Source: Sphingomonas sp.
GTDB taxonomy: Bacteria > Pseudomonadota > Alphaproteobacteria > Sphingomonadales > Sphingomonadaceae
Assembly (NCBI GenBank): GCA_019635535.1
Contig: JAHBZH010000001.1
Coordinates: 1,950,995-2,014,994 of the forward strand
Length of the DNA: 64,000 bases
Reading direction: 5' to 3'
The notes beneath the pieces are model-generated. The model was not told the origin of the DNA. It saw nothing but the letters and a program-made list of their open reading frames with translations, and ran no database searches. The position numbers and the translations under genes were made by a program. Below are positions 48,419 through 56,720 of this stretch, piece by piece; position 1 is the stretch's first letter, and every line of letters begins with the position of its first letter.

Positions 48419-48450
48419 GGGCGGCGGAACTCAGGTTCCGCCGCCCTTTT
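48419..48450 (+). terminator. rho-independent terminator after the Flp pilin
   Basis: A 12-base perfect stem, GGGCGGCGGAAC and GTTCCGCCGCCC, closes a four-base TCAG loop and is followed by TTTT. It lies 25 bases after the second pilin stop and just before the convergent accA end. It is among the cleanest intrinsic terminators in this GC-rich window. Confidence 0.9.
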
Positions 48451-48462
48451 CGTATCCGAAGG

Positions 48463-49404
48463 TCAGCCGATCGCGAGAAACTTCTCGCGTCGCTGCGTCC
48501 TGAGCGCGGCGCGCCCGAGCGGCGCGAATGCGTCCAGCTCCTCCTGGATCGCGGCGCCGAGTGCCGCCATCGCCTCGCCGGGATGGCGATGCGCCCCGCC
48601 GACCGGCTCCGGGACGATCCGGTCGATGACGCCGAGTTCGGCAAGATGCGCGGCCGTCACCTTCATCGCCTCGGCCGCGTCGGCGGCCTTTTCCGCGGTG
48701 CGCCACAGGATCGAGGCGCAGCCTTCCGGCGAGATCACCGAATAGATGCTGTGCTCCAGCATCAGCACGCGGTTCGCCGCCGCGATGGCGATCGCGCCGC
48801 CCGATCCGCCCTCGCCGACGATCGCCGCCACCATCGGCACGCCGAGCGCCAGGCATTGCTCGGTCGATCGGGCGATGGCCTCGGCCTGCCCCCGCTCCTC
48901 GGCTTGCACGCCGGGGAAGGCGCCGGCGGTGTCGACCAGGGTGACGACGGGCAGCCCGGCCCGGTCGGCGATCTCCATCAGCCGGATCGCCTTGCGATAG
49001 CCCTCCGGCCTGGCCATGCCGAAATTGTGCTTCAGCCGGCTCGCCGTGTCGTCGCCCTTCTCATGGCCGATCAGCATCACCTTGCGGTCGCCCAGCCGCG
49101 CGAAGCCGCCGACGATCGCTTCGTCCTCGCCGAACGCGCGGTCGCCGGCAAGCGGCAGGAAGTCGGTGACGAGCGCCGCTACATAATCCTTGAAATGCGG
49201 GCGCTCCGGATGGCGGGCGACCTGCGTCTTCTGCCAGGGCGTCAGCTTCGCATAGGTGTCGCGCAACAGGCGTTCGGCGCGCTCCTCGAGACGGCCGATC
49301 TCCGCCTCGATATTGGCCTCGCCGGCGGATGCCGTGTCCCGGAGCTCGGCGATCCGCGCCTCCAGCTCCGCCACGGGCTTTTCGAAATCGAGATAGGTAA
49401 CCAT
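48463..49404 (-). CDS. accA: acetyl-CoA carboxylase carboxyltransferase subunit alpha
   Basis: 313 residues, one half of the carboxyltransferase that forms malonyl-CoA for fatty-acid synthesis. Helical N-terminus [18 protein letters not shown], then [68 protein letters not shown] and [39 protein letters not shown] are all conserved. It follows xerD by 12 bases on the same strand, and the accD partner is not in the window. Confidence 0.97.
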   Translation of the reverse strand: MVTYLDFEKPVAELEARIAELRDTASAGEANIEAEIGRLEERAERLLRDTYAKLTPWQKTQVARHPERPHFKDYVAALVTDFLPLAGDRAFGEDEAIVGGFARLGDRKVMLIGHEKGDDTASRLKHNFGMARPEGYRKAIRLMEIADRAGLPVVTLVDTAGAFPGVQAEERGQAEAIARSTEQCLALGVPMVAAIVGEGGSGGAIAIAAANRVLMLEHSIYSVISPEGCASILWRTAEKAADAAEAMKVTAAHLAELGVIDRIVPEPVGGAHRHPGEAMAALGAAIQEELDAFAPLGRAALRTQRREKFLAIG

Positions 49405-49416
49405 TGGCGCGGGGGG

Positions 49417-50346
49417 TTAGGCTCCGCCGCCGTCCGCGTCAACGCGCGGCCGCTTCGCCCGCGGTGCGTCGGCGAGAGGATGACGGCTGTTCACCAGATC
49501 GATCAGCCGGCGCGAATCGACATGGGTGTAGATCTGCGTCGTCGCGATGTCGGCATGGCCGAGCAGCATCTGCACGGCGCGCAGGTCCGCCCCGCCCTCC
49601 AGCAAATGGGTGGCGAAGGCGTGGCGCAGCACATGCGGGCTGATCCGTTCCGGCGGGATGCCGGCGGCGGCGGCCAGCTCGCGCACCAGCTGGTAGAGCC
49701 GCACCCGGCTGAGATGCTTCTTGCCCGAGGGAAAGAGCCAGAGCGAATCGCGCGGCACATGCGCCGCCCAGTCGGCTACCGCCAGCCGCGCCCGGTCGGA
49801 GATCGGCACCAGCCGTTCGCGCCCGCCCTTCCCCTTCAGGATCAGGAAGGGCCGGTCGGGTGCGAGCGCATGGCGGGGCAATGAGACCAGCTCGGTGGCC
49901 CGCAGGCCCGAGCCGTAGAGCAGTTCGATCAGGGCGGCGAGGCGCAGCGGCATGATGCCGCCCTCCTCCTTGCGCCGGTCGATCTCGACGAAGAGGGCAT
50001 CGACGGCGCGATGATCCAGCACCTTTGGCAAGGGCCGCTCCGTGCCGGGCCGCGGCAAGGCGGCGGAAGGATCGTCAGGCCGGTGCCCTTCGTCCTGCAG
50101 GAAGCCGAAGAAGCGCCTGAGCGCCGCCGCCTTGCGTGCCACCGTCGCGCGGCTGAGCGGCAGCCAGGCCTTCGCGAGGCCGTGCAATCGCTCGGTCGAG
50201 GCCGCCGCGAGCCCGCCCTCCAGCAGCTCGGACGCGCCTTCGAGGTCGCGCCCGTAAGCGAGCAACGTATTGCGCGCCGCACCCGCCTCGGCCGCCATCA
50301 TCTCGAGGAAGGCGGCGATCAGCCGCCGGTCCTCCAGCGCCGTCAC
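49417..50346 (-). CDS. xerD: tyrosine recombinase XerD
   Basis: 309 residues. The N-terminal SAM-like core-binding domain (LIAAFLEMMAAEAGAARNTLLAYGRDLEGA) precedes the catalytic domain with Arg in LLYGSGLRATELVSL, Lys in LKGKGGRERLVPI, HVLRHAFATHLL with the His-Arg pair, LLGHADIATTQIYTHV with the second His and the nucleophilic Tyr. It resolves chromosome dimers at dif. The GTG start at 50346 overlaps the stop of the secreted gene upstream (GTGA), so this housekeeping enzyme is translationally coupled to a protein of unknown function. Confidence 0.93.
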   Translation of the reverse strand: MTALEDRRLIAAFLEMMAAEAGAARNTLLAYGRDLEGASELLEGGLAAASTERLHGLAKAWLPLSRATVARKAAALRRFFGFLQDEGHRPDDPSAALPRPGTERPLPKVLDHRAVDALFVEIDRRKEEGGIMPLRLAALIELLYGSGLRATELVSLPRHALAPDRPFLILKGKGGRERLVPISDRARLAVADWAAHVPRDSLWLFPSGKKHLSRVRLYQLVRELAAAAGIPPERISPHVLRHAFATHLLEGGADLRAVQMLLGHADIATTQIYTHVDSRRLIDLVNSRHPLADAPRAKRPRVDADGGGA

Positions 50347-52124
50347 AGCCGCGCGATCGCCTCGGCGGCGATCATCCGCGCTTCGAAGTCGAGCCCGACG
50401 GCGCGCAGCGCGCGGACGATGCGGAACAGGTGGCGGGGCGGCACGCTGCCCCAATGATCGGTCTGCATGCCGAGTCCGGCGAGCAGCACGACCGTGCCCG
50501 GCTGGCGCTGGCGCGCCGCCTGGTCGATCGCGTTGGCCCAGCGGTCCGCCGCGCCGATCGACAGGCCGGCGGCGGAGGCGAGCCGCTGCCCGTCCGCGTC
50601 GCCGACCTTGCCGAGCCCAACCAGGGCCGCGACCAGCATCCGCGCCCGGATGCCGTCGGCGCTGTCGTCGTTGCCGATATAGGTTTCGATCCGCCCCGCG
50701 CCGAGATCGACCGCGGCGCCCGGCGCGCCCACCGCGAGCAACGCCCAGGCCCGGTCGTCGCCCTGCGCCGTGTCCGCCCAGCGGGCCGCCTCCGCATCCA
50801 TGCCCGCCGCCAGCATCGCCGCGATCAGATTGGCCGCGTCGGACGCGTGATCGGCCGACACCGGGATCCGCGCCGCCGCACCGGAGGTAAGGATCAGCCG
50901 CGCATAGCGCCCGCGCGGGTCGGCCGGCTCGGTCCACAGCCCGCGCAGGGCGGTCAGCCGCTCGGTCGGGCCGGCCCCGGCCCAGGCGATGCGCAGCCGC
51001 GCCGCCACTGTCCCGCCTTGCTCGGCGACATCGGTGAGGTCGAAGGCCAGGCTGTGCAACTGGACCAGCGCACTGGAGGAGAAGATGCCGAGCGCGGCGG
51101 CGATCGAGGCGGCTTCCAGCCGCTGTTCCAGCGGCACCATCGGCGCACGCGCGAACCAGGCCCGCATCGGCAGGCCGGCATTGCCGATCAGCGGCGCGGG
51201 AATCTCCGTGCCGGTCGCGCTGGCCAGCCCGAAACGCCAGGGCGTCAGCTCGTTCACCCCGTCCCAGCTCACGGCGGCGGCCCGGCGGCTCGATGCGCCC
51301 GCGCCGATCACCTTCTCGGCCAGCGCCAGATCGATGCCGCCCTGCGCACGGGCCTGATCCGCCAGAGCGGCGGCGCGCGCCGGCTCGCTCTCCAGCGCCG
51401 CGCACATCGCTTCCGCCAGGCTCCAGACCGCGCCGCGATTGGCGCCGCGCGTCGTCCCGACCAGCGGGCACAAGGCGGCCGGATCTGCGGTGGCGAGCGC
51501 GGTCCGCGCCGCGACTTCGATCAGGCGGGGCGTGTAATTCTGCTGGTCCACCGCCTGCACGAGCATCCGTGCCGCGTCCGCCTCGCCCATGCGCAGCAGA
51601 AGATCGGCGCGCTCGGCCACCCAGTCGACGGGATTGATGCCGGCCGGTGCCTGCAGCCGCGACATCAGCGCGCGGCGCAGCAGGATCGAGGTCCAGCGCG
51701 ACGGCAGCGGCGCATCGAGCCGGCGCATGATCTCCGCCGACAGCGCGCCCTGATCGGGGCCGAAGGCGTCGGGACCAAGCCCGTATCGCCCCCCCGGCAA
51801 CGGGCCGACCAGATCGGTCGGCCGCGCCTCGCCGTCGGGAATCGCGAAATAGTTGGTCGGCCGCGGCCGCTCCAGCAGCGCCTCTTCGGGCGAAATCCCG
51901 CCGCTTTCCTGCTCGGCCGGTTGCGCGGCGGCGTCGGGGCGCGGCGCGTCGGGCCGGGGCGCCTGCGGCTGGGCGGGCGTCCGCTCGGCCGGGGGAGGCA
52001 GCGCCTGGGGGTCGCCGAAGCCCGGCGGCAGCAGCGATTCGGGCGATTCCTGGCTGAGTGCGGGAATGGCGATCAGCAGCGCCGCCCCGGCGAGCAGCCC
52101 GGCCTTAGCCCGCCTGGATATCAT
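50343..52124 (-). CDS. secreted helical-repeat protein of unknown function
   Basis: 593 residues. A signal peptide (AGLLAGAALLIAIPALSQ) is followed by a Pro/Ala-rich linker (residues ~40-90) and a long all-helical body with TPR-like Ala-rich repeats (e.g. RAAALADQARAQGGIDLALAEKVIGAG). No enzyme motif is seen. I do not recognise a family. It is translationally linked to xerD downstream and overlaps the small membrane gene upstream, so it belongs to a fixed three-gene unit. Confidence 0.75.
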   Translation of the reverse strand: MISRRAKAGLLAGAALLIAIPALSQESPESLLPPGFGDPQALPPPAERTPAQPQAPRPDAPRPDAAAQPAEQESGGISPEEALLERPRPTNYFAIPDGEARPTDLVGPLPGGRYGLGPDAFGPDQGALSAEIMRRLDAPLPSRWTSILLRRALMSRLQAPAGINPVDWVAERADLLLRMGEADAARMLVQAVDQQNYTPRLIEVAARTALATADPAALCPLVGTTRGANRGAVWSLAEAMCAALESEPARAAALADQARAQGGIDLALAEKVIGAGASSRRAAAVSWDGVNELTPWRFGLASATGTEIPAPLIGNAGLPMRAWFARAPMVPLEQRLEAASIAAALGIFSSSALVQLHSLAFDLTDVAEQGGTVAARLRIAWAGAGPTERLTALRGLWTEPADPRGRYARLILTSGAAARIPVSADHASDAANLIAAMLAAGMDAEAARWADTAQGDDRAWALLAVGAPGAAVDLGAGRIETYIGNDDSADGIRARMLVAALVGLGKVGDADGQRLASAAGLSIGAADRWANAIDQAARQRQPGTVVLLAGLGMQTDHWGSVPPRHLFRIVRALRAVGLDFEARMIAAEAIARL

Positions 52125-52284
52125 TGGTCACATCCTGCTCGATCCGCTCGGTGGGGACTTCCTGATCGCTCAGGCCGAAATAGATCAGCAATCCCAGGAT
52201 CAGCGCCAGGACGGCCAGAAGGATCGGGCCCAGCGGCGAGCGGCGGCGGCGGGTCGGGGCGAAATCGTAACGCGGTCTCGGCAT
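52105..52284 (-). CDS. small single-span membrane protein
   Basis: 59 residues: a basic Arg-rich N-terminus (PRPRYDFAPTRRRRSP), one membrane helix (ILLAVLALILGLLIYFGL), then an acidic tail with VPTERIEQDVTNDIQAG. The topology is cytoplasmic N-in. The start at 52284 is chosen over a longer frame inside the divergent region. Its 3' end overlaps the start of the secreted repeat protein by 20 bases. It heads the run toward xerD and is divergent from aroK. Confidence 0.75.
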   Translation of the reverse strand: MPRPRYDFAPTRRRRSPLGPILLAVLALILGLLIYFGLSDQEVPTERIEQDVTNDIQAG

Positions 52285-52330
52285 GGCGGCCTTTTGCCCC
52301 AGCCGTCGCCGCTCTGTATAGCCCCCGCGC

Positions 52331-52891
52331 ATGAACGTTGCGTCCGACAGGCCCGCAGCGGCGCCGAGCGTCGTCCCCGACCGCACGATCGTGCTGGTCG
52401 GCCTGATGGGTGCCGGCAAGACGACGGTGGGGCGGCGCCTCGCAGCCCGGCTCGACCGCCCGTTCGTCGATGCGGATGTGGAGATCGAGGCGGCGGCGGG
52501 GCTCGATATCGCCGAGATTTTCGAACGCCATGGTGAGCCCTATTTCCGCGACGGCGAGCGCCGCGTGATCGCGCGGTTGATCGACGGTCCCGTCCAGGTG
52601 ATCGCGACCGGCGGCGGCGCCTTCGTCAACGGCGAGACTCGCGCGCTGATCCTCGATCGCGCCGTCGCGGTCTGGCTGGACGGCGATATCGCGATGCTGG
52701 CCCGGCGGATCGGCCGGCGCGATCATCGCCCGCTGGTTCAGGGCAAGGACCCCGCCATCGTGCTCGCCGCCCTCGCCGCGCAGCGCAATCCGTTCTACGC
52801 CGAGGCCCATGTCCGCGTGCTGGTCGCCGACGGGCCGCCGGATCGCACCGTCGATGCCATTATCGAAGCCATGGCCCTCCATCGCCGCTGA
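52331..52891 (+). CDS. aroK: shikimate kinase
   Basis: 186 residues. The P-loop is VLVGLMGAGKTTVGRRLA, with the shikimate site DADVEIEAAAGLDIAEIFERHGEPYFRDGERRV and the lid region RRDHRPLVQGKDP. It phosphorylates shikimate in aromatic amino acid synthesis. In many relatives aroB follows immediately; here a Kef-type antiporter gene follows instead, so aroB must lie elsewhere. The N-terminal 20 residues are a low-complexity lead-in. Confidence 0.95.
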   Translation: MNVASDRPAAAPSVVPDRTIVLVGLMGAGKTTVGRRLAARLDRPFVDADVEIEAAAGLDIAEIFERHGEPYFRDGERRVIARLIDGPVQVIATGGGAFVNGETRALILDRAVAVWLDGDIAMLARRIGRRDHRPLVQGKDPAIVLAALAAQRNPFYAEAHVRVLVADGPPDRTVDAIIEAMALHRR

Positions 52892-52963
52892 CGCGCGGGT
52901 TGCACCGCACCTCGTTAAGCTGGCACGACGCGAATCGCAGCTGACAGGGGAGCGAATCGCCGC

Positions 52964-54850
52964 ATGGCCGACGTCGAAGGTCTGAGCCTCGAATATTCGG
53001 TCGCCCTGTTGGGCGCCGCGGTGGTCGCCGTCCCCATCTTCACTCGCCTCGGCCTCGGCGCGGTGCTCGGCTATCTCGCCGCGGGCCTGCTCGTCGGCCC
53101 CTTCGCGCTGGCGCTCGTCGCCGATCCGGTCACCTTGCTTCACGTCGCCGAGATCGGCGTCGTGATGTTCCTGTTCGTGATCGGACTCGAAATGCGCCCG
53201 AGCCGATTGTGGACGCTGCGGCGCGCCATCTTCGGGCTCGGCGCCGCGCAGGTGCTCACCTGCGGCGCCTTGCTCACTCTGCTCGGGCTGGCCGCGGGCT
53301 TCCCGCTCATCCCCTCCTTCATCGGCGCGATGGGCTTCGTCCTCTCCTCCACCGCTGTCATCATGCGGATGCTGGAGGAGCGGGGCCAGCTCGCCTCCGG
53401 CACCGGCCAGCGCTCGATCGCGATCCTGCTGTTCGAGGATCTGGCGATCGTGCCCCTCCTCGCCATCGTCGCCGTCCTCGGCTCCTTCCTCGGCACCGGC
53501 GCGGAGGAAGGGCGCCCCGCCTGGCTCGCCGTCCTGATCGCGCTCGGCGCCATCGCCGCGGTGATCGCCGCCGGGCGCTGGCTGCTCGATCCCCTGTTCA
53601 AGATCCTCGCCCGCACCGGCGCGCGCGAGGTGATGACCGCCGCCGCTCTGCTCGTCGTGCTTGGCACCGCCTTGTTCATGGACTGGGCCGGCCTTTCCAT
53701 GGCGATGGGCGCCTTCCTCGCCGGCGTGATGCTCTCCGAATCGACCTTCCGGCACCAGCTCGAGGCCGACATCGATCCCTTCCGCGGCATCCTGCTCGGC
53801 CTCTTCTTCATGAGCGTCGGTATGGCGCTCGATCTCGCGCTGGTCGCCCAGCAATGGCAGTTCCTGGTCGCCGGCGTGCTGGCGGCGATGCTCGTCAAGG
53901 CGTTCGGCATCTACGCCATCGCCCGCCTGTTCAGGACGGGCAGGAGCGAGACGATCCAGCGCACCGCCCTCTTCGCCCAGGGCGGCGAGTTCGCCTTCGT
54001 GCTCTATTCGGCCGCGCTCGGCGTCGGCCTGTTCGACCAGGCGACCGGCGCGCTGATGACCGCGATCGTCATCCTCTCCATGGCGCTCACCCCGCTTGTC
54101 GTCATCGCGGTGCGCTATCTCGAGCCGGAGGAGGAGATCAACACCGACACTGTCGAGGCGCCGGACGGGCTGCGCGGCCGCGTCCTCTTCGTCGGCTTCG
54201 GCCGCTTCGCCCAGGTGGTGAGCCAGCCCCTCCTCGCCCGCTGCGTCGAGCTCTCGCTGATCGAGACCGACATCGAGATGATCGAGGCCGCCGGCCAGTT
54301 CGGCTTCAAGGTCTATTATGGCGACGGCACACGGCTCGACGTGCTCCACGCCTCCGGCGCCGGCAAGGCGGAGGCGATCCTGGTCTGCGTCGACAAGCCG
54401 GACGTGGCCGACCGCATCGTCGAGCTCTGCAAATCCGAATTCCCCTATGCCAAGCTCTTCGTGCGCGCCTTCGATCGCGGCCATGCGATGCGCCTCGTCC
54501 ATGCCGGGGTGGACTATCAGATTCGCGAGCTGTTCGAATCCTCCCTGGTGTTCGGGCGCGAGGTGCTGCTCGGCCTCGGCTTCGACGAGGACGAGGCGGA
54601 CGAGGCGATCGAGGATGTCCGCCGCCGCGACGAGGAAAGGTTCGAAATCCAGCTCGTCGAGGGCCTCACGGCGGGCCGCTGGCTGCTGCGCGGCAACATG
54701 CAGACGCCCCAGCCCGAACCCTTCACCCGCCCGGCGCGCGAGGGCGAGGTGGTCAATCCGGAAGCGGCGCTCCAACAAGCCGAGCCGCGCGCGCCGAAGC
54801 CTCGGCGGCGGCCGCGAACGCCAGCAAAATCGAAGGATGCCGCGCGGTAA
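52964..54850 (+). CDS. Kef-type cation:proton antiporter with RCK domain
   Basis: 628 residues of the CPA2 family. The membrane part has about a dozen helices (residues 1-400), including GLEMRPSRLW and STAVIMRMLEE near the glutathione-regulated gate of KefB/KefC and FLAGVMLSESTFRHQLEADIDPF. The RCK/TrkA-N domain follows with LFVGFGRFAQVVSQPLLAR and the NAD-binding beta-alpha-beta (LIETDIEMIEAAGQFGFKVYYGDGTRLDVL). The tail is Pro/Arg-rich. Its last 98 bases overlap the convergent iron-sulfur scaffold gene. Confidence 0.92.
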   Translation: MADVEGLSLEYSVALLGAAVVAVPIFTRLGLGAVLGYLAAGLLVGPFALALVADPVTLLHVAEIGVVMFLFVIGLEMRPSRLWTLRRAIFGLGAAQVLTCGALLTLLGLAAGFPLIPSFIGAMGFVLSSTAVIMRMLEERGQLASGTGQRSIAILLFEDLAIVPLLAIVAVLGSFLGTGAEEGRPAWLAVLIALGAIAAVIAAGRWLLDPLFKILARTGAREVMTAAALLVVLGTALFMDWAGLSMAMGAFLAGVMLSESTFRHQLEADIDPFRGILLGLFFMSVGMALDLALVAQQWQFLVAGVLAAMLVKAFGIYAIARLFRTGRSETIQRTALFAQGGEFAFVLYSAALGVGLFDQATGALMTAIVILSMALTPLVVIAVRYLEPEEEINTDTVEAPDGLRGRVLFVGFGRFAQVVSQPLLARCVELSLIETDIEMIEAAGQFGFKVYYGDGTRLDVLHASGAGKAEAILVCVDKPDVADRIVELCKSEFPYAKLFVRAFDRGHAMRLVHAGVDYQIRELFESSLVFGREVLLGLGFDEDEADEAIEDVRRRDEERFEIQLVEGLTAGRWLLRGNMQTPQPEPFTRPAREGEVVNPEAALQQAEPRAPKPRRRPRTPAKSKDAAR

Positions 54851-55208
54851 CGGCCCGCGCGCTCGAAAACACGTCCAGCCCCGGCCAGCCACCCGGATCG
54901 CCCCTGCGCCCGGCGAGGTAATCCGCCAGCGCCGCGTGCGCCGCCGCGATCTCGCCCGGCGTCCGTCCGATCACATGCGCGCCCATCAACGCCGCCGAAG
55001 CCTGCCCCAAGGCACAGGCCTTCACCTCCTGCCCCAACGCCGCGACCCGCCCCTCCGCATCGGCGACGATATCGACCACCACCCGGCTCCCGCACACCGG
55101 CGAGCTCTTCTCGACGGACGCGCCCGCGCCCTCCAGCCGCGCCAGATGCGGGATCGAAGCGGCAAGACGCAGGATATCGCGGGAGTAAAGAGCGGAGGTC
55201 ACCGGCAC
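54753..55208 (-). CDS. IscU-like iron-sulfur cluster scaffold protein
   Basis: 151 residues with the IscU/SufU fold order: RDILRLAASIPHLARL, then VCGSRVVVDIVAD with a first cysteine and VKACALGQASAALMG with a second. The third cysteine of true IscU near the C-terminus is missing (the position reads SSARAVTARHPSIL), so it is a degenerate scaffold. The frame starts with a GTG at 55208 or 55202. The C-terminal 31 codons overlap the end of the antiporter gene in antisense. The gene lies apart from any isc/suf cluster. Confidence 0.82.
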   Translation of the reverse strand: MPVTSALYSRDILRLAASIPHLARLEGAGASVEKSSPVCGSRVVVDIVADAEGRVAALGQEVKACALGQASAALMGAHVIGRTPGEIAAAHAALADYLAGRRGDPGGWPGLDVFSSARAVTARHPSILLAFAAAAEASARAARLVGAPLPD

Positions 55209-55217
55209 GATATAAGC

Positions 55218-55340
55218 AATCCTCCCCGGAACGGGGAGGGGGACCAGCCGCAGGCTGGTGGAGGGGTCGAGGGACTCCGAGCCGACCCCTCCACCATGTC
55301 GCTTCGCGCCACGGTCCCCCTCCCCGTTCCGGGGAGGATT
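55218..55340. repeat. composite palindromic element with perfect 28-base arms next to cysS
   Basis: Arms 55218-55245 and 55313-55340 are exact reverse complements. Inside them lie a further pair, GGTGGAGGGGTCG with CGACCCCTCCACC. Each arm also holds the smaller palindrome CCTCCCCGGAACGGGGAGG. The element ends directly at the cysS stop codon (55341) and begins 10 bases from the IscU-like start codon. It has the same structure as the 2803-2944 element but a different sequence, and could form very stable RNA or cruciform structures. Confidence 0.8.
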
Positions 55341-56720
55341 TCAGGCCCGCCGCCAGCTCGTCCCCTGCGGCCCGTCCTCCAGCACGATCCCCTCGGCGGC
55401 CAGCGCGTCGCGAATCCGATCCGCCTCCGCGAAATCGCGCGCCTTCTTGGCTTCGGTCCGTGCGGCAATTCTAGCTTCTATTCTTTCAATCAGTTCTTCT
55501 GAAACGCACGGTAGGATCGCAGATCGAGGAACCCCCAGAAGATCGAAACAGGCGACTACTTCACATGCAAATTTCATATACGTCGTAAAATCTACATCTT
55601 TGGCCGCTCGCAGTTTTCTAACATGAGACTGAAGCACATCTATTGCGACACCAGTATTCAAATCGTCACATATCGCTGAAATGAACCTCTTTGGCGGGGG
55701 CGATGCACTGATCATATCAGGGTAAAATCTCAACGCATCTTGTGCTTTTTGAAGAAAATTCTCCATTTTGTTAACGAGAATATCCCCCCACTCCAACGGC
55801 TGGCGATAGTGTCGAGAAAGAAGTGCTAGTCGGATTGCCCCGCCAGACCAGCGAGTTAAAAGCTGATCGACAGTAATAATGTTGCCCAAACTCTTGGACA
55901 TCTTCTCCGCGCCCGCCATCGACAGAAAGCCGTTATGCACCCAGTAATTGGCGAGCGGCGCCCCGTGATGCGCACAGCGGCTCTGGGCGATCTCGTTCTC
56001 GTGGTGCGGGAAGATCAGGTCGAGCCCGCCGCCGTGAATGTCGATCGTCTCGCCGAGATGTTCGCGGATCATCGCCGAGCATTCGATATGCCAGCCCGGC
56101 CGCCCCCGCCCCCAGGGCGAATCCCAGCCGATCACGCCGTCGGCAGAGGGCTTCCACAGCACGAAGTCGGCCGGATCGCGCTTGTAGCTCGCCACCTCGA
56201 CCCGCGCCCCGGCGATCATCGCCTCGCGGTCGCGCCGCCCGAGCGCGCCGTAATCCGGATCGCTCGGCACATGGAACAGCACATGGCCGTCCGCTTCATA
56301 GGCGTTGCCGGTCTCCACCAGCCGCGCGATCATCGCGATCATCGCGGCGATGTTCACCGCATCGGTCGCATGCGGCGCGATGTCGGGCGGCGCCACGCCC
56401 AGCGCGCCCATATCCTGTAGATAGAAATCCTCGTAACGCCTTGTGATCACGGCAGGATCGACGCCCTCCGCCTCCGCCGCCGCGATGATCTTGTCGTCTA
56501 CGTCGGTGACGTTGCGGGCATAGACCAGGCTGCCCGCGCCATGGACATGCCGGAGCAGCCGGGCGAGCACGTCGAACACAACGGCGGGGCGCGCATTGCC
56601 GATATGGGCGCGGTTGTAGACGGTCGGCCCGCACACATACATCGTCACCCGCGCGGGGTCGGCGGGCGTGAAGGGGCGCTTTTTACGCGCCATCGTGTCG
56701 TACAGATAGATTTCGGTCAT
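55341..56720 (-). CDS. cysS: cysteinyl-tRNA synthetase
   Basis: 459-residue class I synthetase. The zinc/HIGH region is MYVCGPTVYNRAHIGNARPAVVFDVL, the second zinc cysteine and histidine are in WHIECSAMI and GGGLDLIFPHHENEIAQS, and the KMSKS loop is EKMSKSLGNII. The start at 56720 overlaps the cvpA stop by an ATGA. The segment 55465-55905 (residues ~272-418) has much lower GC than the rest while the frame stays intact, suggesting a recombined piece from a lower-GC homologue. The last ~40 codons are GC-rich again. Confidence 0.95.
   Translation of the reverse strand: MTEIYLYDTMARKKRPFTPADPARVTMYVCGPTVYNRAHIGNARPAVVFDVLARLLRHVHGAGSLVYARNVTDVDDKIIAAAEAEGVDPAVITRRYEDFYLQDMGALGVAPPDIAPHATDAVNIAAMIAMIARLVETGNAYEADGHVLFHVPSDPDYGALGRRDREAMIAGARVEVASYKRDPADFVLWKPSADGVIGWDSPWGRGRPGWHIECSAMIREHLGETIDIHGGGLDLIFPHHENEIAQSRCAHHGAPLANYWVHNGFLSMAGAEKMSKSLGNIITVDQLLTRWSGGAIRLALLSRHYRQPLEWGDILVNKMENFLQKAQDALRFYPDMISASPPPKRFISAICDDLNTGVAIDVLQSHVRKLRAAKDVDFTTYMKFACEVVACFDLLGVPRSAILPCVSEELIERIEARIAARTEAKKARDFAEADRIRDALAAEGIVLEDGPQGTSWRRA
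55465..55905 (-). other. low-GC internal segment of cysS (recombination mosaic candidate)
   Basis: Between the KMSKS region and the last ~40 codons the gene switches to AT-rich codons. For example, bases 55561-55620 contain only 23 G or C of 60, while the flanking genes are mostly above 65%. The reading frame and anticodon-binding domain remain plausible, with no frameshift. A gene-conversion or homologous-replacement event by a related lower-GC synthetase is the simplest explanation; the boundaries can only be estimated by eye. Confidence 0.7.

Noticed and set aside
52121-54892. A 923-codon minus-strand frame under the antiporter gene
   Set aside because: It is Glu/Asp/His-rich shadow sequence opposite aroK and the Kef-type gene, which carry full signatures.
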